From assembly GCA_001602455.1 (NCBI GenBank), contig CP012157.1, positions 1,049,733-1,113,732 of the forward strand: a DNA stretch of 64,000 bases, in the 5' to 3' direction. A model generated the notes under the pieces. The model was not told the origin of the DNA and did not search any database. It was given only the letters and a program-made list of their open reading frames with translations. The translations under genes and the position numbers were made by a program. Shown here piece after piece: positions 55,635 through 63,916 of this stretch. Every line of letters begins with the position of its first letter. Positions within the stretch are counted from its first letter, which is position 1. This DNA comes from Betaproteobacteria bacterium UKL13-2 (GTDB taxonomy: Bacteria; Pseudomonadota; Gammaproteobacteria; Burkholderiales; Usitatibacteraceae).

Positions 55635-56519
55635 TTATGCGGCCAATTGCATTTGTGCTTCGTTGAATTGCTTTGCACAATCAGCTGGTGACTGATTGTT
55701 GATTTTTGCATGACGTCTGATTTGATTGTAGAAGACCTCAATATATTCAAACACAACCCGTCTGGCCTCTTCACGCGTGGCAAACCGGTAATGATGCAGA
55801 CTCTCTGTCTTGAGTGTGCCAAAGAAACTTTCCATTGGCGCGTTATCCCAGCAATTACCTCGGCGACTCATTGACGTTGTCATCCCGTAGCTAACCTGTA
55901 AGGCGCGGTAAGCGGCGCTGCAATACTGGCTACCGCGATCTGAATGGTGCATCAAACCTGCTTTTGGCTTCTTGCGCCAATACGCCGCGCGTAACGCATC
56001 AATGACTAACTGCTTGGTCATTTGCTTATCCATCGCCCAACCAACGATCTCACAGGTATATAAATCCTTGATCGCGGCCAGAAATAGCCAACCCTCATCG
56101 GTCGGAATGTAGGTGATGTCAGCCACCCACACTCGATTCGGTGCAGTTGGCCTAAATTGACGATTAAGCAAATTCTCAGCGACCGGAAGTTGATGCTTTG
56201 AATCCGTCGTGACACGGAATTTCTTTTTATGCGTGCAGCGGATGCCGTTGAGTTTGCGTAACCGTTTGATTCGGTTGAGTCCAGCACTGATGCCTTGGCT
56301 TGCCAATTCAGTTCGAATCTTCGCTGGCCCATAAGTGCCGCGACTACGTTCGTGTGCGGCTTTGATGGCCGCTAGTAGCCTTTTATCTTCAAGCCTCTTG
56401 GCAGGAATGACGTTGCCCCGACGCCACGCTTGATAGCCGCTTTTGGCGACATCCACTAACTGACATAGCTTGTCCACAGGGTGTGTGTGACGGAGTTTAT
56501 CGATCATGGCATACCTCAC
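55635..56519 (-). CDS. IS3-family transposase OrfB
   Basis: This 294-residue integrase-type protein has an N-terminal HTH_21-like region (RSRGTYGPAKIRTELASQGI) and an rve catalytic core with the DDE triad: VADITY, HHSDRGSQYCS and DNAPMESFFGTLKTE. It starts at ATG 56519, overlapping the end of orfA. The active OrfAB fusion is expected by -1 frameshifting on A7G (plus-strand T-run 56549-56555). It appears intact. Confidence 0.95.
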   Translation of the reverse strand: MRYAMIDKLRHTHPVDKLCQLVDVAKSGYQAWRRGNVIPAKRLEDKRLLAAIKAAHERSRGTYGPAKIRTELASQGISAGLNRIKRLRKLNGIRCTHKKKFRVTTDSKHQLPVAENLLNRQFRPTAPNRVWVADITYIPTDEGWLFLAAIKDLYTCEIVGWAMDKQMTKQLVIDALRAAYWRKKPKAGLMHHSDRGSQYCSAAYRALQVSYGMTTSMSRRGNCWDNAPMESFFGTLKTESLHHYRFATREEARRVVFEYIEVFYNQIRRHAKINNQSPADCAKQFNEAQMQLAA

Positions 56520-56815
56520 TTCGACTCTTTCGCGAAGTATGCCGTCGCTTTTTTTAATATGTCTCGCTCCATCTTGGCAATAGCGAGTTCGCGTTCAAGC
56601 TCGCGGATACGCAGTTGGTCGGCGGTGAGTTTATCAGCGCCTAAACTAGCTTTAAGCTCACCGCGCGACTGTTGCTCGATCCATGTGCGTATTGATTTCG
56701 TGCCGATGTCGAGCTTTTTGCTGACCTCGGCATGGGTAAGCTTTTGTTCAGTTACAAGTTTGATGGCTTCAGCTTTGAATTCAGCCGTGAATGTGCGACG
56801 GGGGATACGTTTCAT
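56516..56815 (-). CDS. IS3-family transposase OrfA
   Basis: The 99-residue protein has a helix-turn-helix (RTFTAEFKAEAIKLVTEQKL, THAEVSKKLDIGTKSIRTWI). A C-terminal leucine-zipper helix follows (LRIRELERELAIAKMERDIL). It binds the IS ends. A run of seven A before G near its end (AAAAAAAG) is the likely slippery site for OrfAB production. Confidence 0.95.
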   Translation of the reverse strand: MKRIPRRTFTAEFKAEAIKLVTEQKLTHAEVSKKLDIGTKSIRTWIEQQSRGELKASLGADKLTADQLRIRELERELAIAKMERDILKKATAYFAKESK

Positions 56816-56880
56816 GAGGACTCCTGATAAGTTGATAAAGTAACATCAACTTGTCCGTCCAGAAAAACGGGCCCCGTTCA

Positions 56881-57075
56881 GCTCTAGTAAGGACGTTGCC
56901 TCTGGGCGATTGGACGGCACCGTGCTTGCCATCGCAGTTGATAAAAACGCCTCCTCCTTCCGTGCGTATTTGGCAAACACGGCTCGCCATGCTGTCGTCG
57001 GTCGGACAAAAAATCGCTCGCCCGTTCACCTACTGACCCGCTTTCGAACGCGCCCCCATGAAATGTTCAGGCCAG
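56881..57075 (+). repeat. family A MITE-like repeat, copy A5 (left end lost at the IS)
   Basis: The copy starts at the IS boundary with AAGGACGTTGCCTCTGGG, keeps the inner arms CCGTGCTTGCCA and TTGGCAAACACGG, and runs to the right end CCATGAAATGTTCAGG-CCAG (57054-57075). The left terminal repeat seen in A2 and A6 is missing. It has no transposase gene. Confidence 0.85.
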
Positions 57076-57123
57076 CCGAGGTCGACCGCACGACTGTTCC
57101 TTGCCACTACCAAGGTGGTCGGT

Positions 57124-57747
57124 CTATGCCGCTTTGCCCACAAACCGGCCCAGCAGCCAATGCGCGATTAGCGTGGTAGCAAGCCCAATGAATAAGCCAA
57201 CGCCCCAGATCACCCACACGATCACGACCAGCCAGTCGGCGGCGCTGGCGATCCAAGGCGCGATGGCGGCGGCGGTCGTATCGACTGCGGCAGCGGTAGC
57301 CTGATTCAATGTGGTTTGTGCCGCCTGTGCTGCTACCCCGCTTGTCGCCGTCGACACATCTCTTGCGGTTTGAACGGCAAACTGCGTAACTTGCTTGACC
57401 GATTGCATCAGTTCATGTGGCAACCATTGATTTACCCATTCCGGCAACGGTGGTAGCAAAGGGACTTGAGTTGCCGCCGCGGCTGCCAAGCCTGCTGCGG
57501 CTTCGCTGACGGGTTGCATGACGGTTGCCGTGACGCGCTCAGTAACTTGTCCAGACGTATCAGTGAGTGTCTGGGTCACTGAATTTGTGATCTTTTCGGT
57601 TTTCTGTGCAAATTCTTGAGTTACCTTCGCCAGACGTGCAAATTCAATCGTGTCCGATGTCCATCTGGCCAGTCCAGACGCCGCAAACGCGAGTGCGGTC
57701 CAAATTAGTGCGAGTACGACAAACACAATCCAAATGACGTTTTTCAT
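57124..57747 (-). CDS. Ala/Thr-rich membrane protein of unknown function
   Basis: The 207-residue protein has an N-terminal membrane helix (VIWIVFVVLALIWTALAFAA) and a long amphipathic helix rich in Thr, Val, Ala and Gln (VTQEFAQKTEKITNSVTQTL). The C-terminal hydrophobic helix ends WLVVIVWVIWGVGLFIGLAT. It may thus be a membrane-anchored coiled-coil-like protein with both ends in the inner membrane. I do not recognise a family. The start at 57747 (MKNVIWIVF) is chosen at the hydrophobic helix. Confidence 0.6.
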   Translation of the reverse strand: MKNVIWIVFVVLALIWTALAFAASGLARWTSDTIEFARLAKVTQEFAQKTEKITNSVTQTLTDTSGQVTERVTATVMQPVSEAAAGLAAAAATQVPLLPPLPEWVNQWLPHELMQSVKQVTQFAVQTARDVSTATSGVAAQAAQTTLNQATAAAVDTTAAAIAPWIASAADWLVVIVWVIWGVGLFIGLATTLIAHWLLGRFVGKAA

Positions 57748-58241
57748 TGTTTCTCTAAAATTAGTGCAGCCCGATGGTCGCAAATACGTAGTACACAGTT
57801 TTCTAAGACGCAGTTTTGTCGCTTAGAGAAAGACCGATCGTCCTGCAATTGGTTCCGCATACGGATGCCGTGCTTGTACACGGCGATTGATTTCGATATC
57901 TCGCAGCGACTCTCCCGCCCAGTCAGTTGCGCGAATGAGAGGGCTGAAAACGCTTGTCAATTAAGGATTTTTAGTTCTAGCCTGAATAGTTCTTGAAATG
58001 TTAAGGGCAGGTTGCGGTCGTCGCGAAATTGCCGCAAGAGTCAGTTGAAAATGACGCTCTCACGCGAACACCGCTGTATCCTTGAAAGCACGTACCCAAT
58101 AAAGCGTGGACGGCACTAATTCAGCAGGTGTTGCACTAATTTCCTGAAACCGTCTACTTCCAATCAAAACACTAGTATCCACGGGCATTTTCATGCGTTT
58201 TTGCTTGTAAGTGCCCGTCAATAGGCGAGTTTGAACATTTA
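57748..58241. repeat. gene-free region with family B pieces (B6)
   Basis: No credible gene is present in this 494-bp gap. A half-copy of family B (GGCTGAAAACGCTTGTCAAT, about 57944) and a hairpin copy B6 (ACGGGCATTT...AAGTGCCCGTCAA, 58191-58221) are seen. B6 lies directly upstream of the nitroreductase gene, where it could affect its mRNA leader. Confidence 0.55.
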
Positions 58242-58997
58242 ATGATGACTTCAATTGACCAACTCTCAGCCCTGATCCGTCAACGCCGCAGCGTTCGCGA
58301 TTTCCTGCCGACACCGATTCCTAATGAGGTCTTGTACGCAGTCCTCGATGAGGTGCGCTGGTCGCCGAGCTGGTCGAACACGCAGCCCTACCGCATCGCC
58401 ATTGCGAGTGGCCCGGTGCGCGACAAATTAGCGGTTGAACTAACAGCACGCTTTGATGCTGGCATGAAGGCGGTTGCGGGCGGGATGCTGGGCAAGTTAA
58501 AAGCGTTCATCACCCGTCAGGGGTTACCGGATGGTGATGTCAAGGTGGACTTTGAATATCCAGAAAGTTTGCTGGCACGGCGTCGCGCGACGGGTTTTGG
58601 CCTCTACAAACTGCTCGGCATTGAGCGTCACGATCGTGCCGCACGCAATGCACAGATGCGGCGCAACTTTGAGTTCTTTGGTGCGCCGACGGTGATCTTT
58701 GTGTTTGTACATCGGGGCTTGCGGGAATACTCGGTGCTCGATGCGGGTATTTTCTTGCAGACCTTTATGCTCTCGGCGCAAGCGCATGGCTTGTCGACTT
58801 GCGCACAGGGTGCGCTTGCGACGTGGGCGAGCCCTGTTCGTGCCGCCTTTGACGTGCCGGAGGAATACAAGCTCATCTGCGGTGTTTCAGTCGGTTATGC
58901 CTCCGACCACAAGGTGAACACCTTCAACCCTGGGCGCGCCGATATCGCCGAGATGATTATTCCGTCGCGTGCGCCGTCTCGTGTGGATGAGAACTGA
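58242..58997 (+). CDS. nitroreductase family protein
   Basis: This 251-residue FMN-dependent oxidoreductase has the family landmarks LIRQRRSVRDFLPTPIP (FMN phosphate-binding Arg/Ser), WSPSWSNTQPYRIAIASG and DAGIFLQTFMLSAQAHGLST. It ends with a conserved ICGVSVGYAS segment. Such enzymes reduce nitro groups, quinones or flavins with NAD(P)H. The natural substrate is unknown. Two ATG codons in tandem are possible starts. Confidence 0.9.
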   Translation: MMTSIDQLSALIRQRRSVRDFLPTPIPNEVLYAVLDEVRWSPSWSNTQPYRIAIASGPVRDKLAVELTARFDAGMKAVAGGMLGKLKAFITRQGLPDGDVKVDFEYPESLLARRRATGFGLYKLLGIERHDRAARNAQMRRNFEFFGAPTVIFVFVHRGLREYSVLDAGIFLQTFMLSAQAHGLSTCAQGALATWASPVRAAFDVPEEYKLICGVSVGYASDHKVNTFNPGRADIAEMIIPSRAPSRVDEN

Positions 58998-59114
58998 ACT
59001 TAATCAGAGCGTGCCGATGATTATTTACTGTGACGAGGGAGCAGCGGCGAGGTGGTGTCATGCACGCCAACGAGACCGAGCACGGTGAGCAAAAATCGTC
59101 TGTGGGCCTCGATG

Positions 59115-59440
59115 CTAGCCTGAATACTTCATGGCTCGCCCGCGGCGGCGAAGGACGTTGCCTCTGGGGGATTGGCAAACCAATTTGGCTCGTTTCTCTT
59201 TTGCGGTGGATGCGGGCTGCACGTTCGCTCTCGGGTGAGAGGACGACAAATTGGACGGCAAATCGGACGGCAAATCGGACGGCACCGTGTTTGCCATCGC
59301 AGTTGATAAAAACGCGCCTTACTCCCGTACGTATTTGGCAAACACGGCTCGCGATGCGGTGGTCGGTCAGGCAAAAAATTGCGCGCCCGTTCACCTACTG
59401 ACCCGCTTTCGAACGCGCCACCATGAAATGTTCAGGCTAG
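59115..59440 (+). repeat. family A MITE-like repeat, reference copy A6 (both ends intact)
   Basis: This 326-bp copy runs from CTAG-CCTGAATACTTCATGG to CCATGAAATGTTCAGG-CTAG. The terminal inverted repeats match at 14 of 16 positions and both outer flanks are CTAG. Inside: three GGACGGCAAAT-type direct repeats (about 59252-59284), the inner inverted arms CCGTGTTTGCCA and TGGCAAACACGG, and a right part with CTTTCGAACGCGCC. There is no transposase. The right CTAG contains the stop codon of the neighbouring traR-like gene. Confidence 0.88.
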
Positions 59441-59838
59441 CGGACACGCCGCAGCGTGGGTGTGCCGGGTAATTTTGGCAACTTCTTTTCTTGTAGCGCC
59501 TGACACGGCAGACACCGCTTTGCCGTTGGGTAGGCGTCCAAGCGCTTGCGATTGATGGGTGATTTGCAATTAGCGCAAATGCCAAAAGTTCCCTCACGAA
59601 TGCGCGCGCGTGCAGCCGCAATGTCATTTATCTGCGCCAACTCGCGTTCATAAACAGTCAAGTTCATCTCTTGGCTGAGATCGGCCACGAGACTTTCGAC
59701 GTTGGGCGCCTGCTGGGTTAGTCGCGAAATCAGCGGGTGGGTCGGATCATCACCTAAATGCGTTTTAAGCAGCGTGACCAATTCGTCCTGCATTTTTGCA
59801 AGGCGTTGTTCAATTAAAACTGCTGCGTCGTTTTGCAT
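59437..59838 (-). CDS. TraR/DksA-type zinc-finger protein
   Basis: The 133-residue protein (157 from the Met at 59910) has a coiled-coil front (VLIEQRLAKMQDELVTLLKT). The C4 zinc finger has spacing C-x2-C-x17-C-x2-C: CANCKSPINRKRLDAYPTAK, then RCLPC. DksA-like proteins enter the RNA polymerase secondary channel and alter initiation. The acidic tip typical of DksA is not obvious, so it may be a TraR/YbiI-type relative. The tail after the finger (KKLPKLPGTPTLRRVR) runs into repeat A6, whose CTAG supplies the TAG stop. The original C-terminus may have been altered. Confidence 0.82.
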   Translation of the reverse strand: MQNDAAVLIEQRLAKMQDELVTLLKTHLGDDPTHPLISRLTQQAPNVESLVADLSQEMNLTVYERELAQINDIAAARARIREGTFGICANCKSPINRKRLDAYPTAKRCLPCQALQEKKLPKLPGTPTLRRVR

Positions 59839-59988
59839 TGCGTTCTCGATAGTTTTTGCGGATGTCGATAGTGTGCGCTCGATGTGTGAAGATGTGTTGA
59901 AGTTTATCAACGTGTTTGCATTTCAGGAAACCCGACAAGCCGCGTATGATGTTCGGTGATAGACATAACTATTGGAAAATCTAATCAA

Positions 59989-60840
59989 ATGAAAGTGCCG
60001 CCGCGTCTTGCGCCGCTCGTTGAAGAAGGACTGATTGACGATGTGATTCGTCAACTCATGAGTGGCAAGGAGGCGACCGTCTACGTTGTGCGATGCGGCG
60101 ACGAAATTCGCTGCGCAAAGATGTACAAGGAAGCCAACCAGCGCAGCTTTCGCCAAGCGGTGCAATACACCGAAGGCCGCAAGGTCAAGAGTAGCCGTCG
60201 CGCGCGGGCGATGGAAAAAGGCTCGAAGTTTGGCCGTGCACAGATGGAGGAGGCATGGCAGCACGCTGAGGTTGATGCGCTCTACCGACTTGCCGCTGCG
60301 GGCGTTCGCGTACCCCAGGTGTTTAATTTTTTGAACGGCGTGTTGCTGATGGAACTGGTGACAGATGCCGACGGCAACGCCGCGCCGCGATTGAACGACG
60401 TCGAGTTAAGCGAAGAGCGTGCGTTGGCGTATCACGCATTTTTGATTCACCAAGTGGTGCGGATGTTGTGCGCGGGCATCATTCATGGCGACTTGTCTGA
60501 GTACAACGTTCTTGTGGGCGGCGAGGGGCCCGTGATTATCGATTTGCCACAAGCGGTGGATGCCGCAGGCAATAACCAAGCCGAGGCATTGCTGGAGCGT
60601 GACATCCGAAATCTGGCGGTCTGGTTTGGCCAGTTTGCGCCATCGTTACTCACCAGCGACTACGCGGGTGAGATTTGGTCGATCTACAAGACTGGCAAGC
60701 TGACACCAGAGGTGGCGTTGACGGGGCAGTTTCGGCGGCTCGACAAAAAGGCGGACGTACGCGGCGTCATCCGCGAAATCAAGGACGTGATCAAAGAAGA
60801 GGAGGCGCGCCAGCGCTACAAGCAATCGATCGATCGATGA
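59989..60840 (+). CDS. RIO1-type protein serine kinase
   Basis: The 283-residue protein is a bacterial RIO-family kinase like Pseudomonas PA4780. Seen are the nucleotide loop MSGKEATVYVVRCGDEIRCA with the Lys of CAKMYKE, the catalytic loop GIIHGDLSEYNVLVGG (Asp and Asn) and the metal loop VIIDLPQAVD in place of DFG. Substrates in bacteria are poorly known. ATG 59989 is preferred; GTG 59956 in the same frame is possible. The gene is divergent from the TraR-like gene and ends in a terminator. Confidence 0.88.
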   Translation: MKVPPRLAPLVEEGLIDDVIRQLMSGKEATVYVVRCGDEIRCAKMYKEANQRSFRQAVQYTEGRKVKSSRRARAMEKGSKFGRAQMEEAWQHAEVDALYRLAAAGVRVPQVFNFLNGVLLMELVTDADGNAAPRLNDVELSEERALAYHAFLIHQVVRMLCAGIIHGDLSEYNVLVGGEGPVIIDLPQAVDAAGNNQAEALLERDIRNLAVWFGQFAPSLLTSDYAGEIWSIYKTGKLTPEVALTGQFRRLDKKADVRGVIREIKDVIKEEEARQRYKQSIDR

Positions 60841-60867
60841 AAAAACCCTGGCAAGCCGGGGCGGCAT

Positions 60868-60898
60868 AACAAAAAAACCCCGGCAAGCCGGGGTTTTT
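60868..60898. terminator. rho-independent terminator, bidirectional
   Basis: AAAACCCCGGC and GCCGGGGTTTT form an 11-bp stem with an AA loop, flanked by A and T runs (60871-60898). It serves the RIO kinase gene and the convergent cold-shock gene. A degenerate partial copy of the same motif (ACCCTGGCAAGCCGGGG) lies at 60845-60861. Confidence 0.9.
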
Positions 60899-60919
60899 AA
60901 ATTCCGTGTTCCAAACAAC

Positions 60920-61123
60920 CTAGATAGGCTGGATGTTAGTCGCTTGCTTGCCCTTAGGGCCAGTGGTCACGTCAAACGAGACTTTCTGGTTTTCGGCTAG
61001 CGTTTTAAAGCCACTCGACTGAATCGCGGAGAAGTGCACGAACAAATCGTCGCCGGGTTCATCAGGAGTGACGAAACCAAAACCTTTTGCGTCGTTGAAC
61101 CACTTTACTGTACCTGTTGCCAT
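60920..61123 (-). CDS. cold-shock domain protein (CspA family)
   Basis: The 67-residue OB-fold RNA chaperone contains both RNP motifs: KGFGFVTPD (RNP1) and DLFVHFSAI (RNP2). It starts [13 protein letters not shown]. It destabilises RNA secondary structure. A 160-bp AT-rich leader upstream may hold the promoter (TACAAT on the minus strand near 61183) and a regulatory 5' UTR. It may be constitutive or cold-inducible; sequence alone does not tell. Confidence 0.96.
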   Translation of the reverse strand: MATGTVKWFNDAKGFGFVTPDEPGDDLFVHFSAIQSSGFKTLAENQKVSFDVTTGPKGKQATNIQPI

Positions 61124-61284
61124 TATCTTTTCCTAATATCAATGTGATTGGGCGACTGCCCATACTTCAAAAAGTCACGCACCATTGTACTCTTAGTTAA
61201 AAATCGGTGTGTAAAAACATTTTTCTTTGAATTTCAGTCAAAAATCGCCCGTCGGGGAGATGCCACTACTCTAAGTCCTGCGGC

Positions 61285-62616
61285 TCAGATTAGGTCTTCA
61301 ACCGCACTTGAGGCGATGGTACGACCGCGAACGAACTGCTCGTGATTGCGTTCGATGTGCTTTGGCTCATAGACGTAGTTGACCATCATGCCAAGTGATT
61401 GCTTGAGCCCTTTGTCTGACTCATCCGCGCGCCAGTTGATGCGATCAAGCCGTGCGCCGTTATTCAAATGGAATTTCGTCACCGCGTTAGATGATGTACC
61501 TGCCTCTTCACCAATACCAAGTAGGTAGGCGGCACAAAGTGTTGAGAGCTCTCGCTTTAGCGCAGGTAATGGCGAATCAGGCCCGCGCAGGTCTGCCGCA
61601 GACATCATCAGCCCTGCAAATTGCGGCGATACGGTGGCGAGCGCTTTGCGGACTTTCGGCGTGGCGCGTTTATCGGTCGCCGCAAAGCCGTGCGTGACGC
61701 GCTCCTTTAGCCAGTCACGAAAGCCGGGGATAGGGGACAAGGTGCAAAACTCTCGCACCCGAGGGAATTCACGCGATAGCGTATCAACCACTTGTTTGAT
61801 CAAGAAATTGCCAAGCGATACGCCGCGCAGTCCGGGCTGGCAGTTACTGATCGAATAGAACACTGCCGTTTGAAAACTGGTGGCGTCACCGGGTTCAGCA
61901 TTGGTATCGATTAGCGGCCCGATTTCAGAGGCCATCGCCGGGAGCAATGCAACTTCAACAAATATCAACGGCTCGCTGGCAATGGCCGGATGAAAGAAGG
62001 CAAAACAACGTCGGTCTTGCTGCAAACGGCGACGCAGATCGTTCCAGTCACGTACCTCATGCACAGCTTCGTGCTGGATGAGCTGTTCGAGCAATGTCGC
62101 GGGTGCATTCCAGTCAACGCGACGCAACTCTAGAAAGCCCGGGTTAAACCACGAAGACAGAAGATGACGGAAGTCGTCGTCAACCTGCGCAAGCTCTGGT
62201 TCCTTACGCAAGGCATCAAGTAATTTCACACGCATTCCAATGATCGCATGCGTACCACCCGGTGCGCGATTTAATCGTCGCAATAGCTCTTGGCGGGGCG
62301 GTTCAGCCGCGTGCAACAAGACCGCAAGATTGACCGACGATGGCTCGTGTGCGTAGGCGTGCGCCGCTTCGAGCACTTTTTCAGGGTTCGGCGAAAAATC
62401 GGTCCTGAGCGCTTGGAACAAGCTGACGCGCTGTGCTGCATCCAGCGCAGCGTATTGCGCTAGTGTCTCTTTCGCACGTGTAGTGCCCGATGCTTCACCT
62501 TCTTCAGAGAGCAGCTCGTGGCAGGCTTGTACGAGGCGGCGAACTGTGGCGTCGCGGTTAGTGGGCTGGCTGGGCTTGGAGCGCTTTAGTGAATCGAAGA
62601 TCATTGGGAGACCCAT
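61285..62616 (-). CDS. malonyl-CoA decarboxylase
   Basis: This 443-residue enzyme converts malonyl-CoA to acetyl-CoA and CO2. The N-terminal helical domain (residues 20-170) precedes a GNAT-like catalytic domain with the conserved HEAVHEVRDWNDLRRRL, FFHPAIASEPLIFVEVALL and QTAVFYSISNCQPGLRGVSL. FCTLSPIPGFRDWL follows, and the catalytic His region is NAVTKFHLNNGARLDRINW. The mat/mad malonate genes are absent. The first ATG (62616) lies inside a family A terminal repeat, and ATG 62604 is an alternative. No good ribosome-binding site precedes either. Confidence 0.9.
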   Translation of the reverse strand: MGLPMIFDSLKRSKPSQPTNRDATVRRLVQACHELLSEEGEASGTTRAKETLAQYAALDAAQRVSLFQALRTDFSPNPEKVLEAAHAYAHEPSSVNLAVLLHAAEPPRQELLRRLNRAPGGTHAIIGMRVKLLDALRKEPELAQVDDDFRHLLSSWFNPGFLELRRVDWNAPATLLEQLIQHEAVHEVRDWNDLRRRLQQDRRCFAFFHPAIASEPLIFVEVALLPAMASEIGPLIDTNAEPGDATSFQTAVFYSISNCQPGLRGVSLGNFLIKQVVDTLSREFPRVREFCTLSPIPGFRDWLKERVTHGFAATDKRATPKVRKALATVSPQFAGLMMSAADLRGPDSPLPALKRELSTLCAAYLLGIGEEAGTSSNAVTKFHLNNGARLDRINWRADESDKGLKQSLGMMVNYVYEPKHIERNHEQFVRGRTIASSAVEDLI

Positions 62617-62632
62617 GAAATATTCAGGCTAG
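62613..62632. repeat. family A solo terminal repeat, copy A7
   Basis: CCATGAAATATTCAGG-CTAG is a perfect right-end terminal repeat without the rest of the element. It overlaps the first codon of malonyl-CoA decarboxylase (minus strand ATGG). The following 230 bp up to the DUF1838 gene hold no gene. A weak hairpin with a T-run on the minus strand (about 62812-62838) may terminate the DUF1838 transcript. Confidence 0.75.
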
Positions 62633-62867
62633 TAACATCGCCGCAAATTGCTGGGGTGGCGGATGCAAATAGATTTTCCAGCGAGTAGGTTGGGCCGAGT
62701 TCTATCAAGCCCAACGTCGAACCGCATCGCTTTACATTGTTGGGCAGCTCATGTGATAAACCCAGCTTGTCCGACCGGCTGGATTGCGCACCATCTTTCA
62801 AACGCTCAAACAAAAACGCCTGTCATTCGGCGGGCATCTTTTGCTTCGTGTTGCCAGCGTTTGAATG

Positions 62868-63800
62868 TTACTTTGCAGCGGCAGCCTTAGCTGCGGCTGC
62901 TTTTTTCTTCTCCAGAATTTTCTTGAAGTCCGTCCATGATGTTTCGTTCGGGCGGGTGTCGTCCGTCGGCGGCGCGTTTTTGTAAATCGGCCAGTTGGTT
63001 TCGATTTCCTTGCGGATCGGTTCGGGCATCGCCGCGTAACCGCCCTTTAGCTTTTTGCCTGTGCCGGAATAGATGACGTAACCAACGCGGTCACCCATCT
63101 TCATCCAAGGCAGGAATTTCGCTACGCGCGTCCAAGCAATACCGGGATAGGTTGTCGTTTTGGTCGGGTCAAGCAGCTCGTCTTTATCCACGATGAAGTT
63201 AAAGATCTCCATTGCTTGGTAGGTACCACCGACATATTCCTGATAGTCGCCCGCCAATGGGTTGTTATAGAAGAGTGGGAATTCATTGGTGAAAATGAAT
63301 TTGTCTTCCATTTCCTTACCGCGGAATTTTGTCGGACCACTCTCACCCTTCGCCCAGCTAATGCCACGCCCGTTGACCGGGTCGTTCGCGATATGTTGAA
63401 CCTCGACTTCCTCACCCGTCCAAGGATTCTTCCAGGTTCGCACGACTTGGTTTGTCACCGGGTCCAGATAGAACAGCACTTCGCGCGATACGTGACGCCA
63501 GCCGTAGCCCTTCACCGGATCTTGAAAGCCCTTTGAGGTGCGGATATTCATGCCCCAGTACGTAAACAGGTGGCGATCTTTCTCGCCAGGGAGACGTGAA
63601 AAAACGTTGCCTTCCCAGTAATAGACAATTTCTTCGCCGTCTCTCAGGCTGGACTGAATCTTGCGATCCATCTTGGCCACATCGTTCGGATTATTGATGT
63701 CGAACTTAGTGGGCGCGGCGGATTTTTGCGCGAGCGCAATAGACGCTATCCCGATCGCGAGTAGCGCGACGCATTGTGATAAAAGTCTGGATAGCTTCAT
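62868..63800 (-). CDS. DUF1838 family exported protein
   Basis: The 310-residue protein has a signal peptide (LLSQCVALLAIGIASIALAQ). The DUF1838 body follows (DGEEIVYYWEGNVFSRLPGE; HVSREVLFYLDPVTNQVVRT; IFTNEFPLFYNNPLAGDYQE), and the tail is Lys/Ala-rich (KKKAAAAKAAAAK). It is probably periplasmic. The family has no known reaction. Start 63800 (MKLSRLLSQ) gives a proper signal peptide; GAGGAGAATCG precedes it. Confidence 0.87.
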   Translation of the reverse strand: MKLSRLLSQCVALLAIGIASIALAQKSAAPTKFDINNPNDVAKMDRKIQSSLRDGEEIVYYWEGNVFSRLPGEKDRHLFTYWGMNIRTSKGFQDPVKGYGWRHVSREVLFYLDPVTNQVVRTWKNPWTGEEVEVQHIANDPVNGRGISWAKGESGPTKFRGKEMEDKFIFTNEFPLFYNNPLAGDYQEYVGGTYQAMEIFNFIVDKDELLDPTKTTTYPGIAWTRVAKFLPWMKMGDRVGYVIYSGTGKKLKGGYAAMPEPIRKEIETNWPIYKNAPPTDDTRPNETSWTDFKKILEKKKAAAAKAAAAK

Positions 63801-63916
63801 TCGATTCTCCTCAAGTTGTCCGGACAAATTTTTAACACGATACAATATTCACGGGGCGTTTGCATAGCCCCCAAACTGAGCAAGCAAATTCCACTACTCG
63901 ATTGGCCGCCGTCGCG

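Larger units (their letters stand above)
55596..56880 (-). mobile_element. IS3-family insertion sequence, copy 2 (complete)
   Basis: This 1285-bp element is bounded by 36-bp imperfect inverted repeats, both starting TGA(G/A)CGGG and containing TGGACGGA(T/C)AAGTTGAT. It encodes OrfA and OrfB. Its left boundary agrees with where copy 1 stops matching (649). No target duplication is seen: GATGTC on one side, GCTCTA on the other. The right side enters directly into the middle of family A repeat A5, so a deletion or recombination followed insertion. Confidence 0.95.

Noticed and set aside
58060-58314. Minus-strand open frame of 84 codons before the nitroreductase
   Set aside because: It overlaps the nitroreductase start and repeat B6, with no start signal or homology.
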